Positions 34,070-42,072 of a stretch of DNA of 64,000 nt are shown here, piece by piece. The notes beneath the pieces are model-generated. The model was not told where the DNA came from. It saw nothing but the letters and a program-made list of their open reading frames with translations, and searched no databases. Where the stretch lies: positions 1,964,506-2,028,505 of the forward strand of contig NZ_KE386496.1 of assembly GCF_000427445.1 (NCBI RefSeq), read 5' to 3'. This DNA comes from Methylocapsa acidiphila B2. Its GTDB lineage: Bacteria; Pseudomonadota; Alphaproteobacteria; Rhizobiales; Beijerinckiaceae. The stretch's first letter is position 1. Every line of letters starts with the position of its first letter. The position numbers and the translations under genes were made by a program.

Positions 34070-36223
34070 ATGAACGCCGCGTCGAAAATCCTTCGCCGAA
34101 CCTCCACCTGCCCACATGATTGCCCGTCCGTCTGCGCCCTCGACGTCGAGCTTTTGGACGGACGAACGATCGGGCGGATTCATGGCGCCAAAGACCAGAC
34201 CTACACGGCCGGCGTCGTCTGCGCCAAGGTCGCCCGCTACGCAGAGCGCATTCATCATCCCGACCGTCTACTTCATCCCTTGAAGCGGACCGGGCCGAAG
34301 GGCTCGCGCGCCTTCTCCCGCATCTCTTGGGACGAGGCGCTGGATCGGATCGCCGAAAACTTCCTTCGCGCCGAGCGCGCGTTCGGCGCCGAAAGCGTCT
34401 GGCCTTATTATTACGGCGGCACGATGGGCCGCGTGATGCGCGACGGGATCAAGCGCCTCACCCACGCCAAGCGCTATTCGCGCTTCTATGGCTCGATCTG
34501 CGTCAATATCGCCTGGTCCGGTTTTATCGCCGGGACCGGCCAGATGTCGGGGCCTGACCCGCGCGAGATGGCCAAGTCCGATTGCGTCGTGATCTGGGGC
34601 ACCAACGCCGTCGCCACCCAGGTCAATGTGATGACCCATGCGGTTCGGGCGCGCAAGGAGCGCGGCGCGAAGATCGTCGTCATCGACATTTATCGCAACG
34701 CGACGATGGAGCAGGCCGATCTCGCGCTCTGCCTGAAGCCTGGGACCGACGGCGCGCTCGCCTGCGCCGTCATGCACGTCCTTTTCCGCGATGGGCTCGC
34801 CGACTGGGACTATCTCGAAAAATATACGGACGCCCCGCACGAGCTTCGCGCTCATCTCGCGACGCGGACGCCGCAATGGGCCGCGTCCATCACCGGCCTT
34901 GCGCCGCAAGAGATTGAAACCTTCGCCCACCTGGTCGGCCGGAGGAAGAAGACCTTCTTCCGGCTGGGCTATGGCTTCTCTCGTCAGCGCAACGGCGCCG
35001 TGAATATGCACGCGGCCTCCTGCATCCCCGCCGTGACCGGCGCATGGACGGAGGAAGGCGGCGGCGCCTTCCACAATAATGGCGCGATCTTCCATATGCG
35101 CCAGCGCCTGATCGAGGGGCTCGACGTCGCCGATCCGAGCATCCGCGCGCTCGACCAGTCGCGAACCGGCGCTATTCTCACCGGCGATCCGGACGCGCTT
35201 CAAGGCGGCGGACCGGTCAAGGCGATGCTGGTGCAAAACACCAATCCGATGTCGATCGCGCCGGACCAGACTAAGGTCCGGCAGGGATTTTCGCGCGACG
35301 ACCTTTTCGTGGCCGTGCATGAGCAATTCATGACCGAGACGGCCGCCATGGCCGACATCGTGTTGCCGGCGACTATGTTTCTCGAACATGACGATTTTTA
35401 CCTCGGCGGCGGCCATCAGCATATCAGCCTCGGCCCCAAGCTGATCGACCCGCCGGGCGAATGCCGTAACAATCATGACGTGATTTGCGCCCTGGCTCGG
35501 CGGCTCGGCGCCGAGCATCCTGGCTTTGCCATGAGCCCCCGTCAATTGATTGACGCGACCTTGCGCGAGTCGGGCTGGAGCGGCCTCGCGGAGCTCGAAG
35601 AAAAACGCTGGATCGACGTCCAGCCGGATTTCGCGACCGCCCATTTTCTCGAGGGCTTCGCCTGGCCCGACCGAAAATTCCGGTTCAAGCCGGATTGGGG
35701 AAACGTGCCTTTCGGCGACGGCCCTCCGCGCGGCCCTTGGCGCGACATGCCGGCCTTGCCCGACCATTGGAACGTCATCGAAACGACGAGCGAGACCCAC
35801 CCCTATCGGCTCGCGACGAGCCCTGCCCGCAATTTCCTGAATTCGAGCTTCACGGAAACACGTTCCTCGAGCGCATTGGAGGGCGCGCCCCGCGTCAAAA
35901 TCAATCCTCTCGACGCCAAGAGACTCTGCGTCGAGACCGGGGACAAAATCGTGATCGGCAATGCGCGAGGGCAAGTGCGCCTGACGGCCGTTGTGTTCGA
36001 TGGCTTGCAGCCTGGCGTGATGATTTCGGAAGGAATCATGCCCAACGCGCTGTTCGAAGACGGCAAAGGCGTGAATACGCTGACAGGCGCCGACGAGGTC
36101 GCGCCTTACGGCGGGACCGCCTTTCACGACATCAGCGTTTGGGCGCGCAAGGCGACTGAACCACACGATGAAAAGAAGGACGGGCAGACGCAATTCGAGC
36201 GATTGGTTCGCGAAAACTCGTGA
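34070..36223 (+). CDS. Molybdopterin (bis-MGD) oxidoreductase with 4Fe-4S
   Basis: The 717-residue protein has an N-terminal 4Fe-4S site (Cys14, Cys18, Cys22, Cys51; CxxxCxxxC-x28-C) followed by DMSO-reductase-family domains. The candidate Mo ligand is Cys144 in YGSICVN, or Ser142 next to it. The C-terminal molybdopterin-dinucleotide domain (from about 600) contains SPARNFLNSSF. No Tat signal is seen, so it is likely cytosolic. Exact substrate is unknown; similarity to generic DMSOR-family proteins does not allow a finer call. Confidence 0.88.
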   Translation: MNAASKILRRTSTCPHDCPSVCALDVELLDGRTIGRIHGAKDQTYTAGVVCAKVARYAERIHHPDRLLHPLKRTGPKGSRAFSRISWDEALDRIAENFLRAERAFGAESVWPYYYGGTMGRVMRDGIKRLTHAKRYSRFYGSICVNIAWSGFIAGTGQMSGPDPREMAKSDCVVIWGTNAVATQVNVMTHAVRARKERGAKIVVIDIYRNATMEQADLALCLKPGTDGALACAVMHVLFRDGLADWDYLEKYTDAPHELRAHLATRTPQWAASITGLAPQEIETFAHLVGRRKKTFFRLGYGFSRQRNGAVNMHAASCIPAVTGAWTEEGGGAFHNNGAIFHMRQRLIEGLDVADPSIRALDQSRTGAILTGDPDALQGGGPVKAMLVQNTNPMSIAPDQTKVRQGFSRDDLFVAVHEQFMTETAAMADIVLPATMFLEHDDFYLGGGHQHISLGPKLIDPPGECRNNHDVICALARRLGAEHPGFAMSPRQLIDATLRESGWSGLAELEEKRWIDVQPDFATAHFLEGFAWPDRKFRFKPDWGNVPFGDGPPRGPWRDMPALPDHWNVIETTSETHPYRLATSPARNFLNSSFTETRSSSALEGAPRVKINPLDAKRLCVETGDKIVIGNARGQVRLTAVVFDGLQPGVMISEGIMPNALFEDGKGVNTLTGADEVAPYGGTAFHDISVWARKATEPHDEKKDGQTQFERLVRENS

Positions 36224-36358
36224 GCTTTTGCGCCTTGTCTCTGTCAGGCGCTGCAATCGGGAAAAAGGCGTGGGGCCGGTCAAAGTAGGCGACCGAGCCG
36301 ATTGGGGCCCGGACGTCAATTGCCCGTTTCAACATTGAACCGTCGGATCAAACCATCC

Positions 36359-37090
36359 CTAATAGAGATCGTCGCCGGCTGATGAGGGCGCGGCCGCCAC
36401 GACGAAGGCCAGAGCCCCGGCCGCCACGCAGGCCAACAGCGCCGCCAGCCATAGTCGCGACGATCTGATCGACTGGTCGTCGCCGGACCACCAATGTGGC
36501 TTACGCCCGGTGAACATCGCTTGCACCAATTTTTCCCGATGCAAAAGTTGATGCGCCGCGACCGCTAGGACATGGATCGCGATCGCCCCGGCGATCCAAT
36601 AAAACAAGCGTCGATGAATGGAGGTCAGCGCCTCGCCGAGGTTCTTGCCAACAGCGCCATAGAACGGACCGGCGTTGAAAATATCGTCCGTTGCGAACAA
36701 GCCGGACGACGCTTGCGCCGCGAGACCGATCAACAGCGCGACGACCATCCAGGCGCCGAGAGGATTATGTCCCACGTAGTGCGGCCTAAGTCCGCGCAAG
36801 AGCGCAACAACATAGGACAGCGTCGGGATGGGGCCGCGTAGGAAGTTCATAAACAGAGCGTGACGCGTGCCGACAAATCCCCATGCGATGCGGAAGGCCA
36901 CCAAAACGATGACGGCGTAGCCACACCAGAGATGATATTTGAAGTAGCTCACGCCCAGCTTATTGGTGACGAAGGCCCCGACAATAGCAGCGACCAGCGA
37001 CCAATGAAAAACGCGGACAGGCAGGTCCCAAATCTTGCGATGCTCGACCGTCTGTTCCTGAGCCCGCGCAACTTCCTCAATCGTCGACAT
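36359..37090 (-). CDS. Membrane cytochrome b561
   Basis: The 243-residue protein has four membrane helices after an N-terminal WDLPVRVFHWSL segment typical of cytochrome b561/Ni-Fe hydrogenase-type cytochrome b. His residues in FHW, FKYHLWCGY, TSIHRRLFYW and AIHVLAVAAHQLLH are the likely haem b ligands. It passes electrons between quinol and c-type cytochromes. ATG 37090 follows the upstream cytochrome c' gene by 128 bases on the same strand and they are probably an operon. Confidence 0.92.
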   Translation of the reverse strand: MSTIEEVARAQEQTVEHRKIWDLPVRVFHWSLVAAIVGAFVTNKLGVSYFKYHLWCGYAVIVLVAFRIAWGFVGTRHALFMNFLRGPIPTLSYVVALLRGLRPHYVGHNPLGAWMVVALLIGLAAQASSGLFATDDIFNAGPFYGAVGKNLGEALTSIHRRLFYWIAGAIAIHVLAVAAHQLLHREKLVQAMFTGRKPHWWSGDDQSIRSSRLWLAALLACVAAGALAFVVAAAPSSAGDDLY

Positions 37091-37117
37091 GAATTGGATC
37101 TCTTCAGCAACTATGCG

Positions 37118-37156
37118 AGTCGTCTTACCTCGGGTTTGAGTCTTGATAAGACGACT
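37118..37156 (-). repeat. Hairpin between cytochrome c' and cytochrome b561 genes
   Basis: AGTCGTCTTA (37118-37127) and TAAGACGACT (37147-37156) are perfect 10-base inverted repeats with a 19-base spacer. In the transcript this lies between the two cytochrome genes and could control the amount of b561 relative to c'. Alternatively it may be an operator. Confidence 0.6.
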
Positions 37157-37218
37157 TGCCGAATACTCGAGCATCTATCGTAATCGGCCGGCAGCGAATG
37201 CCGGCAGCGACCGCAACC

Positions 37219-37737
37219 TTATTTGGCTTTGTAGTCGTCGTGGCAGCCCTTGCAGTCTTGGGCGACGGCCGTCGCCGCCGTTTTGAAAGCATCCGTCGGT
37301 CCAGCCTCCGCGCTGGCGACCTGCTGCAGAGAGGCAAGATGAGTCTGGAATTCCTTCACCTTCTTGTCGAAATCGGCGCGGTTGGTCCAAATATCGAGCT
37401 TTGCTTTGGTGTCGGGCTCACCGATATTGGAAATTTCCGGAAAGCTGTCGCCGATGAGATCGGCTAGGAATACGAGACGGGAAATGCTTTTCTGCACCGC
37501 CGCGGCGTCATAAGGAGCAGCGCCCTTCAACACATTGCCAATCAGCCTGAAATTATTCCCGATCAGCGTGAAGACTGCCTTGCGCGATTCGATCGCCTGA
37601 CGCGCGGGCGACGGGCCGGAGCCGGCTGCCCCTGCCGGAGGCGTTTGCGATTGCGCGGACAATGCAAGCCCTGCGACGATCACGAAAACGCCAGCCACAA
37701 GGGAAATTTTGCGGCCCGTCGATGACGTTCTACTCAT
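37219..37737 (-). CDS. Cytochrome c' family protein
   Basis: The 172-residue protein has a signal peptide (MSRTSSTGRKISLVAGVFVIV... cut near AQS) and a C-terminal haem c motif CKGCH at 162-166, as in cytochrome c' four-helix bundles. Mature helical repeat structure (RQAIESRKAVFTLIGNNFR) fits. Cytochromes c' bind NO and CO and are periplasmic. It is upstream of cytochrome b561, a common pairing. Stop at 37219. Confidence 0.93.
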   Translation of the reverse strand: MSRTSSTGRKISLVAGVFVIVAGLALSAQSQTPPAGAAGSGPSPARQAIESRKAVFTLIGNNFRLIGNVLKGAAPYDAAAVQKSISRLVFLADLIGDSFPEISNIGEPDTKAKLDIWTNRADFDKKVKEFQTHLASLQQVASAEAGPTDAFKTAATAVAQDCKGCHDDYKAK

Positions 37738-37955
37738 CTTCTAGATTCTCCTGATAATTTTCTTTTGAGGAGTCGCGCTGCGACGCGAAATCAAGGCAGT
37801 TTCGGAACAAGCTGTTCAACAATCCTGACGACGGCCGCATCTGGCGATCGAGAGCAGAAACAGCCTCGTGATGTCATCGCCAGATCGCATTGGGGATTCC
37901 TAGATGCAGGGCTCGCGGGCTTTTATGCGCGAACCGAGCGTTTTGAACTCATTGT

Positions 37956-38411
37956 CTATCGGACGACGGCCTGAGCCGAAGCCGCAGAGGACGCGGCGGA
38001 GGATTCGGACACCAGCGCGACTTTCGTGTAGCCGGCCGAATTGATCAGACCCATGACCTCGATAACCTTGCCGTAGGGTATAGTCTTGTCGCCGCGCACG
38101 TGTATGCGACGCTCCTTTCCATCGACATTCTCGCCAAGAACCATGATGAGCTCGTCGGACGCCACTTCGCGCTGGTCGACATAAAGCTTGCCCTCGGCGC
38201 TGATGCTCACCGCGATCGGCTGCTTCTGATCGACCAGGGGCTTGGCTTGCGCTTTCGGCAGATCGACCGGGACGCCCGCGGCCATCAAGGGCGCAGCGAC
38301 CATGAATACGATGAGGAGCACCAGCATCACGTCGACGAGCGGGGTAACGTTCATGTCGCTCATCGGCGGCGCGTCAAAGTCTCCGTCGTGTTTACGCAGC
38401 GCGAAGGCCAT
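37956..38411 (-). CDS. exbD: ExbD biopolymer transport protein
   Basis: The 151-residue inner-membrane protein has one transmembrane segment with the critical Asp in NVTPLVDVMLVLLIVFMV. Its periplasmic domain begins VDLPKAQAKPL. It works with ExbB to energise TonB. ATG 38411 has AGGAG about six bases upstream. The gene overlaps the end of exbB by 20 bases. The long upstream frame to 38510 lies within exbB. Confidence 0.95.
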   Translation of the reverse strand: MAFALRKHDGDFDAPPMSDMNVTPLVDVMLVLLIVFMVAAPLMAAGVPVDLPKAQAKPLVDQKQPIAVSISAEGKLYVDQREVASDELIMVLGENVDGKERRIHVRGDKTIPYGKVIEVMGLINSAGYTKVALVSESSAASSAASAQAVVR

Positions 38412-39132
38412 TGCGATCTCCTTTCTTTGAAAGCTGACGGGACAACTCGATTTCGAACACGCCGATAAAAGCGTTGAGACGCTTGCCATAGCGCCCGATG
38501 TCGGAGCCAATTCGATTGTAGAAGACGACCGCCGGGATCGCCGCCACGAGGCCGAGCGCGGTCGCGAACAAGGCTTCCGCGATGCCCGGAGCGACGACCG
38601 CGAGGCTCGTGTTATTGGCGGCGGCTATGCCTTGGAAAGAGGTCATAATACCCCACACGGTGCCAAACAACCCGACAAATGGCGCCACGGCTCCGATGGT
38701 CGCCAGGCCCGGCAAATTGCTTTGCAAATGCTCGAGAGCGTCGGCGCTGGCCAATTGACCGACGCGATGGACGCGCTCCTGAAGGCCGTCGCGTTGCGAA
38801 TCGGAAAGCACGAGATCGGCGGACCGGTTGTGCTCCTCGACCATCGCCTTGTAGACTGTGACGAATGGATCCGTCGACGATGCGTTCGCGAAGCTTTCCG
38901 CGACCGTCGCGACAGGCAAGCCGGCCTGGATGCTTGTGACCAGCTTTGCCGCCCTTCTCTGAAGGAAGTGCAACCGCAGCAGCTTGTCGAAAATGATCGC
39001 CCATCCCCATGCCGAGGCGAGGATCAACACGATCATCACCGCTTTCACGACCGTGTCGGCTTGCAGAAACAGGTCTATTGGTGAGAGCCCGTGGCTTGCC
39101 GCCGCCACGGGGGCGTCTAGGGAATCCGCCAT
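38392..39132 (-). CDS. exbB: ExbB/TolQ-type proton channel
   Basis: The 246-residue protein has three membrane helices. The MotA/ExbB motif is GLATIGAVAPFVGLFGTVWGI, and the third helix contains ALFATALGLVAAIPAVVFYN. It forms the pentameric channel with ExbD. Its 3' end overlaps exbD, and TonB is 52 bases upstream, so the three form an operon (tonB-exbB-exbD). Confidence 0.95.
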   Translation of the reverse strand: MADSLDAPVAAASHGLSPIDLFLQADTVVKAVMIVLILASAWGWAIIFDKLLRLHFLQRRAAKLVTSIQAGLPVATVAESFANASSTDPFVTVYKAMVEEHNRSADLVLSDSQRDGLQERVHRVGQLASADALEHLQSNLPGLATIGAVAPFVGLFGTVWGIMTSFQGIAAANNTSLAVVAPGIAEALFATALGLVAAIPAVVFYNRIGSDIGRYGKRLNAFIGVFEIELSRQLSKKGDRNGLRAA

Positions 39133-39184
39133 CTCGATATACTCCTCGGATCTGTGGGATTTGTTGCAGGGTGGTCAGTTCGGC

Positions 39185-39958
39185 TCACCGGAAGACGATG
39201 GCGCCCGACAGCGACGCGGGGCGCGTCATTCCGGTCGCCGGAAATGGAGCCGCGCGCGCCAGCGCCTGGGTCGCCGCGGCGTCGAACGCCGCATTGCCCG
39301 ACGGCGAGATGCTTTGCGAGACCACAGCGCCCGAGGGAGAAATCACGATGCGATAGCCAACACGGCCCGATTCATGGCGAGCGAGCGCGGCGCGCGGCAC
39401 GACGCTGGCCGCCGCATGCGCGATCCGCGCGTGGACCTGGTTGGCGTAGCCGGATGCGATCGCATTCGGAGGAACATTGGTTGGACCTGTGCGAGCCGGC
39501 GCCGCCGCTTGCGGCGCGTGGCGCGGTTGCTCGGCCGGCGCCTTGCGCTCAACCACTTTCGGCTTCGGCTTGGGTTTGGGAACCGGCTTTGGCTCGACCG
39601 GCGCGACTGCCGGCTCCTCCGCCACGGGCGGCGGCGGTTCGTCCACAGTTTCGGGAGGAACCTCTTCGGCGATCGGCGGAGGCGGCTCTTCGACCGGCGC
39701 GGGCAGTTCTTCCGGCGCGACGGGCGGCAACATCACCAGCTCCAAAGCATCCTCCTGCACGGGCGGCGTAGGACGCGCCGTGTAGGTGATCGCAGCAACA
39801 AGTGCGAGCGCATAGAGGATGAGGGCCGCGCTTTGCGCGGGATAGGAGGGTTTGGCGCGTTGCAACGCCAAAAGCGATTGCGCGCCGTCCGGCGACCCAG
39901 GGGAGGGAAAATCATAAGGGTCGAGGTCGAAATTGGTCTTGGCAAGGGCAGTATTCAT
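39185..39958 (-). CDS. tonB: TonB energy transducer
   Basis: The 257-residue protein has a membrane anchor at about 43-60 (AALILYALALVAAITYTA). The central Pro-rich linker contains EEPPPPIAEE and KPVPKPKPKPK repeats, and the C-terminal TonB domain ends GRVGYRIVISPSGAVV. It transmits proton-motive energy to outer-membrane receptors such as the one at 42073. First gene of tonB-exbB-exbD. Confidence 0.94.
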   Translation of the reverse strand: MNTALAKTNFDLDPYDFPSPGSPDGAQSLLALQRAKPSYPAQSAALILYALALVAAITYTARPTPPVQEDALELVMLPPVAPEELPAPVEEPPPPIAEEVPPETVDEPPPPVAEEPAVAPVEPKPVPKPKPKPKVVERKAPAEQPRHAPQAAAPARTGPTNVPPNAIASGYANQVHARIAHAAASVVPRAALARHESGRVGYRIVISPSGAVVSQSISPSGNAAFDAAATQALARAAPFPATGMTRPASLSGAIVFR

Positions 39959-40253
39959 TTCGGCGTCTCGTGGTCGGGCGTCGCCATCGGGATTTTGTTC
40001 ATTAAGTCTATAAATATACCAGTTTAATGGTCAAGGGCTTTTTTGTGCGCTCGCGAAAAGCCGGTGGGCGAGGAGCGACGCAGGATCATGGGCGCGTCGG
40101 GATTTAGGACCAGACTTCGAGCGTCGATGCGAGCCGGGCAAAATTGCGAAAGAGATGAACTTGGACTATGAAATCAGCCGGAAGCGGGCGTTTTCGCCGC
40201 GTAATGCTTTAATGCGCCTGGCGGGCGCGACTGCCGAGGCCGCTTGGGGCTGC

Positions 40254-40688
40254 ATGCTTTCGAATAAGGGAAAATACGGCCTCAAGGCGATGATGCATCT
40301 GGCGAAGTTCGAAGGCCCCTGCCTCGCCGCCGAAATCGCCGCGCAAAATCAAATCCCGCGGAAATTTCTCGACGCGATCTTGCTCGAGTTGCGCAACGCC
40401 GGCCTTTTAACCAGCAAAAAAGGCAAAGGAGGCGGCTATCATCTCGCGCGCCCCGCCGATCGAATCACCGCTGGCCAGATCATTCGGATTCTTGACGGTT
40501 CGCTTGCTCCGATCGCCTGCGCCAGCCGCACGGCCTATCGCAAATGCGCGGATTGCCCTGATGAAGACGCCTGCGCCATACGCGACCTCATGCTGGACGT
40601 CCGCGACGCCATGGCGCTCATTCTCGACCGCACGACCATCGCCGCGCTGAGCACGCGCGGAAGCCGCGAGGAATTGGAGCTCCGGTAG
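40254..40688 (+). CDS. Rrf2-family transcription regulator
   Basis: The 144-residue protein has the Rrf2 helix-turn-helix (MLSNKGKYGLKAMMHLAKF, IPRKFLDAILLELRNAGLL) and a Cys cluster: Cys89, 98, 101, 107 in CASRTAYRKCADCPDEDAC. That spacing resembles IscR/RirA-type Fe-S sensing. ATG 40254 gives the family start. It sits between tonB and the TonB receptor, consistent with iron control, but the target is not proven. Confidence 0.88.
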   Translation: MLSNKGKYGLKAMMHLAKFEGPCLAAEIAAQNQIPRKFLDAILLELRNAGLLTSKKGKGGGYHLARPADRITAGQIIRILDGSLAPIACASRTAYRKCADCPDEDACAIRDLMLDVRDAMALILDRTTIAALSTRGSREELELR

Positions 40689-40838
40689 CGCGGAAAGCGA
40701 TCGCTCGCCTTGATCGCTTCGATTCAAGCTAAATCCAATGAGGCGCTGGCGGCGGTCGCGCAGGTCTCGACCGTCGACCGCTCACCGCCCGCTGCAGGCG
40801 AAGATTAGGTTGCGTAACGCGCTTGACGCCAGGTCGGC

Positions 40839-40871
40839 TTAGTCCATAAATTAATTATTTCTATGGACTAA
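40839..40871. promoter_or_regulatory. Operator-like palindrome before the XRE-cupin gene
   Basis: TTAGTCCAT (40839-40847) and ATGGACTAA (40863-40871) are perfect 9-base arms with a 15-base AT-rich spacer. It ends 10 bases before the start codon at 40882. Position and symmetry suggest autoregulation by the XRE-cupin protein. No Shine-Dalgarno is visible between, so the start may be close to the transcription start. Confidence 0.65.
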
Positions 40872-40881
40872 ATAAAATCGC

Positions 40882-41517
40882 ATGCCTGCTCCTATCCCCA
40901 AAGAATCGACCGGCTTCGACACATTGTCTCGATCCGCTGCTCCGGCGACCGGATTTGACGCGCACATCGGACGGCGCCTTCACGCGCTGATTTTGCGCGA
41001 AGGAGGATCGATCGAGAAATTGGCGCGCGTCTCCGGGCTTGGCAAGAAATTGCTCGATGCGATCGTCCGGAGCGAAGTTGCTCCGACACTCGATGTTTTG
41101 TGGCGAATCGCCAATGCCCTGGGGGTCCCTTTCGGCAGCCTTGCTGCGCATGTCCCGCAGCGCGGCCTTTTTGTTTTACGAAACGCAGGAAAAAAGACGA
41201 TCGCCTCACCGGATGGCGGACTCACCGCCCGCCCTCTTTTTTCTCATGACCGCCGGCGCCGGGCCGAGTTTTACGAATTGACCCTCGCTCCCGGCCGCGC
41301 GGCCCATTCAGAGGCTCATGCGCCTGGAACGCACGAAAACCTGATCGTCGCGCACGGACGCATCGAGATCCACGCCGGCCGGGAGCCGCCGCAGCGCCTG
41401 GATGAAGGCGACGCTATCGGCTTCGACGGCGACGTTCCACATAGCTATCGAAACCTGGGTGCGTCCGAGGCCTTGATTTACCTCGTCATGACTTACTTCG
41501 ACCCAGCAGAACTCTAA
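40882..41517 (+). CDS. XRE-family regulator with cupin domain
   Basis: The 211-residue protein has an N-terminal helix-turn-helix (GRRLHALILREGGSIEKLARVSGLGKK, split; about 30-80). A C-terminal cupin domain (about 120-205) has APGTHENLIVAHGRIEI and VPHSYRN. Such fusions sense small metabolites (amino acids, polyamines) and control adjacent transporters. The upstream palindrome is the likely operator. Its target may be the receptor downstream, but the gap is long. Confidence 0.88.
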   Translation: MPAPIPKESTGFDTLSRSAAPATGFDAHIGRRLHALILREGGSIEKLARVSGLGKKLLDAIVRSEVAPTLDVLWRIANALGVPFGSLAAHVPQRGLFVLRNAGKKTIASPDGGLTARPLFSHDRRRRAEFYELTLAPGRAAHSEAHAPGTHENLIVAHGRIEIHAGREPPQRLDEGDAIGFDGDVPHSYRNLGASEALIYLVMTYFDPAEL

Positions 41518-42072
41518 GCCGCCGAAACCCGTGGACACGGGCGAAAAGTCATTGCGGCCCTCAGTCGTATCCGCGCCGCGGCGGAGCCTTCACGACGCCC
41601 CTCCTTCATCGACTGGCCGCGCCCGACATCGAAACCGTCTCTGGCGATGCCGTTCGCCGCGCCAATTCGGCCAAGCAGCCAATCTCGCGATGGCCTATCG
41701 CACATGCGTCCGAAGCGCCCGCGTACCTCTCCGCGCGGCGAGCCGATCACAGTCCGACTGCTGCCGCCAAAACGCTCTCGTTCGGCGCCGCGCTCTGAGA
41801 GCCGCGCAACAGCGGGCCAAGGCAAGCGCAACGGCGGACAGCGCAATCATGCGCAAGCGAAACCACCCCCACGGACCTCCGCCCGTTCCAACCGTGACAT
41901 ATTTACAACTAATGCCGCCGATCGCACGGACCGCCGCGCCACTCCATTGACACTCCCGATCATTTTACTCAACAATACATCACAATAGTTTTTCTATCGA
42001 GTTAATACAACAAGGTCGAACCAAGCCGAGGCGCCGCGTGAACCGACCATGTCAGAAGAACGGACCCGCCAA
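41518..42072 (+). other. Long intergenic region upstream of the TonB receptor
   Basis: About 555 bases hold no gene I can support. Open frames on both strands (plus 41531-41950, minus 41514-41846) translate to Arg/Ser-rich, low-complexity sequence without family features. The last 100 bases become AT-rich (ACAATACATCACAATAG around 41970-41990), which is likely the receptor promoter. No cobalamin riboswitch was recognised. Confidence 0.5.

Noticed and set aside
32810-34258. 482-codon minus-strand frame opposite the exported unknown
   Set aside because: The plus-strand frame has a signal peptide and better amino-acid composition; the minus frame looks like a shadow.
34268-36319. 683-codon minus-strand open frame opposite the molybdopterin oxidoreductase
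   Set aside because: It is a high-GC shadow; the plus strand holds complete Fe-S and cofactor motifs.
40000-40029. CATTAA...TTAATG inverted repeat upstream of tonB
   Set aside because: Six-base AT-rich arms with an 18-base spacer are expected by chance; no iron-box consensus fits.
41514-41950. Open frames on both strands before the TonB receptor
   Set aside because: Both translate to Arg/Ser-rich low-complexity sequence, with no ribosome-binding site or motif.
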